Of a stretch of 64,000 nt of DNA, positions 59,355 through 64,000 are shown piece after piece. Position 1 is the first letter of the stretch. Each line of letters begins with the position of its first letter. Below the pieces are notes generated by a model. That model saw nothing but the letters and a program-made list of their open reading frames with translations, was not told where the DNA came from and made no database searches. The translations under genes and the position numbers were made by a program. The stretch is from Chloroflexota bacterium (GTDB lineage: Bacteria; Chloroflexota; UBA11872; VXOZ01). The stretch is from the NCBI GenBank assembly GCA_012270555.1, contig JAAXIC010000049.1:96013-160012 (forward strand), given 5' to 3'.

Positions 59355-60446
59355 ATGAACCGCGAATTGCCGACGTGGGTCACATTCCCGGGCGAAGAAT
59401 GGGTGCGCATTACTCCCGCTGAGGCGGGCCTCGATCCCCGAGGGTTCGAAGCGTGGCTGCGCACCTTAGGCTTCCATGGCGCAAACTTTGGCGGCGAGGA
59501 CCACACCGCCAACAAGTGGGGTGTGATGCTCACGCGCGGCGGCTATTGCGTACACACCTGGGGCGATCCGCACTACCGCTTCCAAACGGCGTCCATGGGC
59601 AAGGCGTTCATGTGGGTGCTGCTGGGGTTCGCGGTAGCGGACGGTCTGCTGGACGTCGACGCACCCATTCACCACACGTGGACGGGCGAAGGTGAATTCT
59701 CTCACCCCCACAAGTTCCTCAACAGGGGCCACCACGAAAAGCTCACCTGGCGGCACATCATCGGCACGCAGTTCGGCCGCACCCATCAGGGCGGCTTTCC
59801 CATGGAAATCGGCAGCTACTATGCCGCGGGACGGGTGGGCAAGACCCAGGAAGACGCCGACAAGACGTGTCCGTCCTGGGCAAACTGGACCGGCGACCCG
59901 TTCTACGACCTCTATTCACATGTTCCGCCCGGCACGCAGGAACACTACAGCAGCGCGGGTTTCTGGCGCATGGGGCAGGCGCTGACGTACGTGTGGGACC
60001 GCGACCTCAAGGACGTGCTGGATGAGCGCCTCTTTGGCAAGATTGGCATTGCAGCGGATAGCTGGGACTGGTACACCGGCGAGACAGTCCAGTCACAGCA
60101 GTACTTCTACCCAAAGATCCCGGACTCCTACACCTACCTCGACCCGCCGTTCCGCGTCAACGGCCACGTGGTGCGGAGCGGTCCCGGCTGGGCGGTGATG
60201 TGCGCCGCCGACATCGCGCGGTTCGGCCATTTGCTCGCCACTCAGGGGCTTTGGAAAGGCGAGCAACTCATCGACCCCCAATGGCTGCGCGGCCACGGCG
60301 GCGGCAACCGCAGCGGCGTCAGCGGCGAAAGCACCCACTACACCGCTCTGGCCCAAGTCACCACCGAGGGTGTCGACCACGTCCACGCCAGCGCCACAGA
60401 GAGCTTTGTCCCTGAAGATGTCTTCTCTGGCCCGGTGCGGGCGTGA
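59355..60446 (+). CDS. Beta-lactamase-fold serine hydrolase
   Basis: The 363-residue product has the SxxK motif S80-M-G-K83 in QTASMGKAF and the second catalytic block YSSAG (the YxN position). This fold includes class C beta-lactamases, esterases and penicillin-binding-protein-like hydrolases; the lack of a signal peptide and the neighbouring oxidoreductase make a role in degradation of an ester more likely than antibiotic resistance. GAGGAA precedes the ATG at 59355; a TTG at 59349 is also in frame. Confidence 0.85.
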   Translation: MNRELPTWVTFPGEEWVRITPAEAGLDPRGFEAWLRTLGFHGANFGGEDHTANKWGVMLTRGGYCVHTWGDPHYRFQTASMGKAFMWVLLGFAVADGLLDVDAPIHHTWTGEGEFSHPHKFLNRGHHEKLTWRHIIGTQFGRTHQGGFPMEIGSYYAAGRVGKTQEDADKTCPSWANWTGDPFYDLYSHVPPGTQEHYSSAGFWRMGQALTYVWDRDLKDVLDERLFGKIGIAADSWDWYTGETVQSQQYFYPKIPDSYTYLDPPFRVNGHVVRSGPGWAVMCAADIARFGHLLATQGLWKGEQLIDPQWLRGHGGGNRSGVSGESTHYTALAQVTTEGVDHVHASATESFVPEDVFSGPVRA

Positions 60447-60771
60447 AGCGCTTGGCGGTTAATCACTAGCCGCAAAAAACCCTTGAGACCTCGGTAGTTT
60501 CCAGTAGCGCAGGTTTGCAACCTGCGCCCATTCGCCTGACGGAAGGCGCTTGTGTGGGTGTCCGCCATTTCGGCCCCTGCCGGAATCTAGGGCGTTCAGC
60601 TCGAGCGGATGCCTAACCAACAGTCCGCTCCAGACCTCCCCCAACTCGTTCTCTTACCAGATTTGCCCTGTCTTGCCCTTCGGGCACACCGAATCCCATT
60701 AACCGCAACAGCTCAGAGGGTGGAGAAGAGAGCGTATCGACACTCGGCCACGACAAACTCCTATTTGCCGA
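60447..60771. repeat. Intergenic region with a family B repeat
   Basis: The 325-bp gap after the hydrolase contains a family B palindrome at about 60502-60530 (GTAGCGCAGGTTTGCAACCT then GCGCCC). No gene is supported in the remainder. Confidence 0.6.
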
Positions 60772-61128
60772 CTACGAATCCAACGCGCCAAGAGACTCTG
60801 GCAAGGCAAAAGTTCCGTCTTCACTTGGCGGAAAGTCCAGCACCTCCACCACCGCGTCCAGGTTAATTTGGCCGTGGATGTGTGGAAAGTCCTCTTCTCC
60901 CTCCTCCAATCCTGCGGGGTCCAGAGTCGCGGTCAGAAGATTAGTGTCAATACAAAGAAGTACCAGGCCTGGCTTGCCGCGAAATATAGCGTCTGCGACT
61001 CTCACCACTTGGTCGGGCCGGGAGCAATGCACAAAACCGTGCGGAGGAATTGGCGGTTGAGGGTAGCTGCCTGCCTTCTGTGCCGCTTCCCAGTCGGCCC
61101 GCTGTGTGATGTGGAGAATAAGTGCCAT
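60772..61128 (-). CDS. DUF952 family protein
   Basis: From ATG 61128 the product has 118 residues and the DUF952 pattern: LILHITQRADWEAAQKAGSY, then GFVHCSRPDQVVRVADAIF and FPHIHGQINLDAVVEVLDF. DUF952 proteins resemble glutathione S-transferase-like or ADP-ribosyl-like folds in some annotations, but no activity is established. A longer reading from 61335 would add 69 residues unlike the family. It is a short stand-alone gene. Confidence 0.85.
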   Translation of the reverse strand: MALILHITQRADWEAAQKAGSYPQPPIPPHGFVHCSRPDQVVRVADAIFRGKPGLVLLCIDTNLLTATLDPAGLEEGEEDFPHIHGQINLDAVVEVLDFPPSEDGTFALPESLGALDS

Positions 61129-61338
61129 CTCTCGCGCCTCAGCTATGTGTTCAGTTTTGCAGCGCATTTCCTGACTATTTGGTCCAGTATATGGTACCGG
61201 CCGGTGGAAGGAAATCATGACATACGTCGTCGTGCGGGCACCGGGCTGCTTCGGCGTACAGATCGACGGCGTCGGCTTCAGCAACGTCATATTCTTCCGG
61301 GTGCACGGCAAGTAGGCACCGAGAGGGAAGCGCAAGTC

Positions 61339-62154
61339 TCAGACCAGTTTGTTCTCAGTGGATAGAATGAATGCGTCTTGATCCGTCCGGTCACGCAGGA
61401 ACGAAACCGGCGCATCTTCCGTAAGGAACCCTGCTATCCCGCCGCGTGCAACCAGTTCCGACTCGAATTGCTCGGCCAACCCTGGACCCGAACGCCTACC
61501 ATCGCTTGGGGCAAAGTCAACCGTTACACACTGGTCGATACCAAAGTGACTAATTCCGCTAAGTCTGGGAAACCAGTGGCCCATTGGAGTAAACCAGTCG
61601 TGCCGGTCTTTCGCATGGTGGCTGTTGCCGCACCAGACAAGAAGCTTTGTGCCTGGCGATAATGCGTCTAAAGCCTTGCAAAGATTGCGCGCTTGCTGCT
61701 CTTCTCGCCAGTTAATGTGCTCCATGGCCGTGTCGCTGAACCTTGGTTGCTTATGTTCTTCGATCCAGTTGATACGTTCGGCTTTCTTGAGTTCCGCGGG
61801 GTTAGCCTCATAGTCCGCTTCATACGGCACCAGTGTCCACCCGAGGTCGAGCGCCGTTTGGATAAACCGCCGCATCTCCGGTTGCGCTAAGTAACCCTCG
61901 TTCGGAGCATCGGGTACCTGCCGCAACCTATTCGCTTCATCTGTGAATGTAAACGTGTGCGGCGGCAATGCCTCCATTGCCAAGTGGCGTACTCCCGCCC
62001 GGTGAGCGGCGGGCAACAAGCGCCTACCGATCTCTCTCGTTCGGACGCACCGCCGGAGGCCGCTGTGCGCCTCATTCATCATCACAACCGTGGTGCGTTG
62101 AAACCCGATTGTGACGAGCTCCTCCGGGCTGCGCCAGACAGCCTTACTCTCCAT
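61339..62154 (-). CDS. ChaN/EreA-like fold protein of unknown function
   Basis: This 271-residue protein contains VVMMNEAHSGLRRC and HLAMEALPPH, the paired Glu/His and Arg/Glu segments of the ChaN/EreA/TraB-like superfamily. ChaN-type members bind heme; EreA-type hydrolyse macrolide esters. A later LLVWCGNSHHAK block supplies a further His pair. A specific activity cannot be given. No signal peptide is visible. It is separated from its neighbours on both sides and may be monocistronic. Confidence 0.62.
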   Translation of the reverse strand: MESKAVWRSPEELVTIGFQRTTVVMMNEAHSGLRRCVRTREIGRRLLPAAHRAGVRHLAMEALPPHTFTFTDEANRLRQVPDAPNEGYLAQPEMRRFIQTALDLGWTLVPYEADYEANPAELKKAERINWIEEHKQPRFSDTAMEHINWREEQQARNLCKALDALSPGTKLLVWCGNSHHAKDRHDWFTPMGHWFPRLSGISHFGIDQCVTVDFAPSDGRRSGPGLAEQFESELVARGGIAGFLTEDAPVSFLRDRTDQDAFILSTENKLV

Positions 62155-62305
62155 ACTCCCTCTCGCTATTTGCGCAATCGTATTGTTACCCCAGGTCTAA
62201 CGCATCAATGGGTAGATTGTGCTGGACTAGGTGGAGCAAAGGTGACTAAGGGTGTTGCTTGGGCTATTCGTGTTCGAGGCGACGCACACAAGCTTAGTGC
62301 CTCGC

Positions 62306-63859
62306 TCAGAACTGCAACGGCTGGTTGGGCTCGGGGAGGACAACCTCAATGCCGTCTTGCTCTAGGGCATCCAAAAAGAACTGGGGATCTTCTGTGTGGA
62401 CGGGAACGAGCTGCTGTGGATGAATTTCACGGATTATGTCGACTAACTCAGTGCCGCTGGCGTGGCCGGAGGCGTGCAGGGGCCCTTCCAGCCCTTCATC
62501 CAAACCGTAGACCATCACATCGAAGTGCTCCAGCCAGTTGCGTAGCCTCCTGCGGTCCATCTTCATATCTTCATCGTACGCCTCGCTGCTGGAGTAGATG
62601 TAGACGGCAGGGATGGGAGCGAGACTGGCAAGCTCGTTGATATCCCAGAACGAGAAGCAGAGGATGAATGCGCCAGGATTGCGGCGGATTTCACCCGCAT
62701 CTACCAATCTAGGGTTGTGGCGTTCCAGCAGCTTCTTCTCCCAGCCGCTGACGCGCGCACGTGCCTTCTGGTACAGCGCGAAGCCCGGCACCGATGCAAT
62801 GTCCGGCACCTCATCCGGCGCGGCGTAGTGCATGGCCTCCAGTAAGTACCCGTCTTTGTTCAGCACGGCGAGCCGTCTCCCCGTGTCTCGCGCAATCTCG
62901 TGAAAGATCAGGAGCCGCTCGACGTTGCGCGGGCCAAAGTCGGCAAAGACGAGTTTGCCTGCGGCCTGCTGCACTATTGCTAACGCGGTGTCATACACGC
63001 CTTGTTCAGTGGCGCGGTTCATATCCGTGCCGCGCGTCCCTTCGCAGAGCAAGACCGTCGGCTCCAGGGCCGCCAGGGCCGCCACCGCCTGCCGCGTTTG
63101 TTCACCGCGCAAGCCATGTAGGCGTAAATCTCCCGTATAGGCCACCCAGCCACTCGAAGTTTCGACTGCAAACGCCGTCGCGCCATAGATCGAATGGTCG
63201 ACCGGAAACCAGCGGAGCCGATTGCCCGCGCCGATGGTCTCGCCGGCCGCCTCAACGGGAGATACCTCCATGCTGCGTGTTGCCTGCGGCGATTCGTGCC
63301 AGAAGCGCTCCGCTTCCAGCGAGAGCGGTCCGTCCAGCACACGCAACGGTCGCTGCTGCAGTGGGGCTTTCGACACCGTGCGCAGCACGCCGTCCCTGCT
63401 CTCCCGCGGCACGGCGTACACGAGTTCGCGCTCCATATCGGTAGGGGCGCTATCCTGAATCGCCTTGGAAATAAGCGCCGTCAGCGCCGTGGTGTAGAGC
63501 GGGATGTCGGGACGTAGAAAGGAGACGGAGCCGGTGTGATCCACGTGGGCGTGGCTCAGCAACACGCCGTCCACGTGATCGAGTGTGCGATAAAGGCCCT
63601 TGTGTTTCCAGAGATCCCAGAAACCTGCGTCCGGCTCGAGATCGAACCGGTAGATGCCCTGCAGCGGCGGCAGCATTTCAGTCTGAAAGAAGTCGTTCAG
63701 ACCGTAGCCCGGCCGCGGATTGAGAAATTCCTCAAAGTAGCGACTCCGCACCTTGAACGAGATACCGAAATCAAGAAATATCCGCGTTGCCCCGTCAACG
63801 AGCAGGATCTTATTGCCGCCAATCTCGTTACGGCCACCGTAGAAGTAAAGCTCAGGCAT
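62306..63859 (-). CDS. MBL-fold metallo-hydrolase (RNase J/beta-CASP-like)
   Basis: The 517-residue protein has the metallo-beta-lactamase metal motif HxHxDH in LLSHAHVDHTGSV near residue 105 and further blocks that fit the beta-CASP branch (FADFGPRNVERLLIFHEIAR, HASGHASG). The opening ELYFYGGRNEIGGNKILL resembles RNase J-like proteins (GG..EIG.N). A role in RNA processing is plausible, but other MBL hydrolases cannot be excluded. The ATG has no strong ribosome-binding site. Confidence 0.8.
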   Translation of the reverse strand: MPELYFYGGRNEIGGNKILLVDGATRIFLDFGISFKVRSRYFEEFLNPRPGYGLNDFFQTEMLPPLQGIYRFDLEPDAGFWDLWKHKGLYRTLDHVDGVLLSHAHVDHTGSVSFLRPDIPLYTTALTALISKAIQDSAPTDMERELVYAVPRESRDGVLRTVSKAPLQQRPLRVLDGPLSLEAERFWHESPQATRSMEVSPVEAAGETIGAGNRLRWFPVDHSIYGATAFAVETSSGWVAYTGDLRLHGLRGEQTRQAVAALAALEPTVLLCEGTRGTDMNRATEQGVYDTALAIVQQAAGKLVFADFGPRNVERLLIFHEIARDTGRRLAVLNKDGYLLEAMHYAAPDEVPDIASVPGFALYQKARARVSGWEKKLLERHNPRLVDAGEIRRNPGAFILCFSFWDINELASLAPIPAVYIYSSSEAYDEDMKMDRRRLRNWLEHFDVMVYGLDEGLEGPLHASGHASGTELVDIIREIHPQQLVPVHTEDPQFFLDALEQDGIEVVLPEPNQPLQF

Positions 63860-63959
63860 GGTGAAGTCTTTTTAGCGACACACTTTCGGCCAACACTCTC
63901 AAATGCGACCCATGCACAATTTTGAGGAGCACGCGAAATTTGGCGGGCACAGTTAAGAT

Positions 63960-63984
63960 TCCCCCTCACCCCGACCCTCTCCCT
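63960..63984. repeat. Dispersed repeat family A, truncated
   Basis: CCCCCTCACCCCGACCCTCT then CCCTG, near the right edge of the window and upstream of the MBL hydrolase gene. The second half of the palindrome is missing. Confidence 0.6.
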
Positions 63985-64000
63985 GTATAGACCGGACACA

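Noticed and set aside
61957..62640. 227-codon plus-strand open frame
   Set aside because: Spans the ends of two minus-strand genes and the gap between them; no motif.

Overview
The window is GC-rich, densely coded bacterial DNA with 59 protein-coding genes and no rRNA, tRNA, CRISPR array or recognisable transposase. A trp operon preceded by a T-box leader, Tat-type lipoprotein signals of the form RR...LLAAC, many Gfo/Idh/MocA oxidoreductases, sulfatases and TIM-barrel sugar isomerases, a DUF815 ATPase, and many GTG/TTG starts together suggest a member of the Chloroflexota (environmental, possibly host- or organic-matter-associated). That assignment is inference from gene content, not a phylogeny.

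Layout. 1-6437: the tail of a molybdenum hydroxylase, then two tandem Gfo/Idh/MocA paralogs and two tandem sulfatase paralogs (AABB). 6808-12789: DUF815 ATPase, orphan sugar-type solute-binding lipoprotein, third sulfatase, sugar isomerase. 12903-23021: a two-domain esterase, a small minus-strand protein, a third Gfo/Idh/MocA enzyme, creatininase plus a SelA-like PLP enzyme with a DNA-binding N-terminus, a NUDIX-like protein, and KDG kinase plus KDPG aldolase. 23279-33982: a CE4 lipoprotein, then a complete tryptophan operon trpE-G-D-C-F-(toxin-antitoxin pair)-trpS-trpB-trpA-methyltransferase, with a sigma-70 promoter and a Trp T-box in front. 34150-39746: isomerase, MFS transporter, PRC-barrel protein, two tandem esterases. 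39798-45964: dicluster ferredoxin, AprA/FrdA-like flavoprotein, SsuABC/TauABC-like transporter and a divergent rhodanese, read here as organosulfur acquisition. 46143-49585: MazEF-like pair (toxin frameshifted near its end), flippase, methyltransferase. 49722-55061: FecBCD/BtuFCD-type metal-chelate importer with two binding proteins and a CbiX-ferredoxin fusion. 55324-63859: HNH nuclease, SWIM-finger protein, YgjP-like protease, smpB, fourth Gfo/Idh/MocA enzyme, beta-lactamase-fold hydrolase, DUF952, a ChaN-like protein and a beta-CASP-like MBL hydrolase.

Intergenic DNA is full of dispersed repeats. At least four kinds recur: a CCCTCTCCC/GGGAGAGGG palindrome followed by (T/C)AGGGTGAGGG; a TAGCGCAGGTTTGCAACCTGCGC palindrome; hairpins built on CCGTTC...GAACGG with CTGAGCCTGTCGAA; and a roughly 235-bp composite element with imperfect terminal inverted repeats that carries the first two inside it. 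Some copies touch genes: one supplies the likely ribosome-binding site of the flavoprotein gene, one lies between trpD and trpC, and another palindrome is translated as the tail of TrpC.

Functionally the window combines catabolism of sulfated or acidic carbohydrates (sulfatases, Gfo/Idh/MocA enzymes, esterases, KDG kinase/KDPG aldolase), sulfur and metal scavenging, and tryptophan synthesis. The best leads for something undescribed are the HTH-SelA-like fusion with its own inverted repeat, the toxin-antitoxin pair inside the T-box-controlled trp operon, the 19-bp-period inverted-repeat array before the SWIM gene, the MITE-like composite repeat, and the CbiX-like/[2Fe-2S] fusion lacking the usual metal-site histidine.
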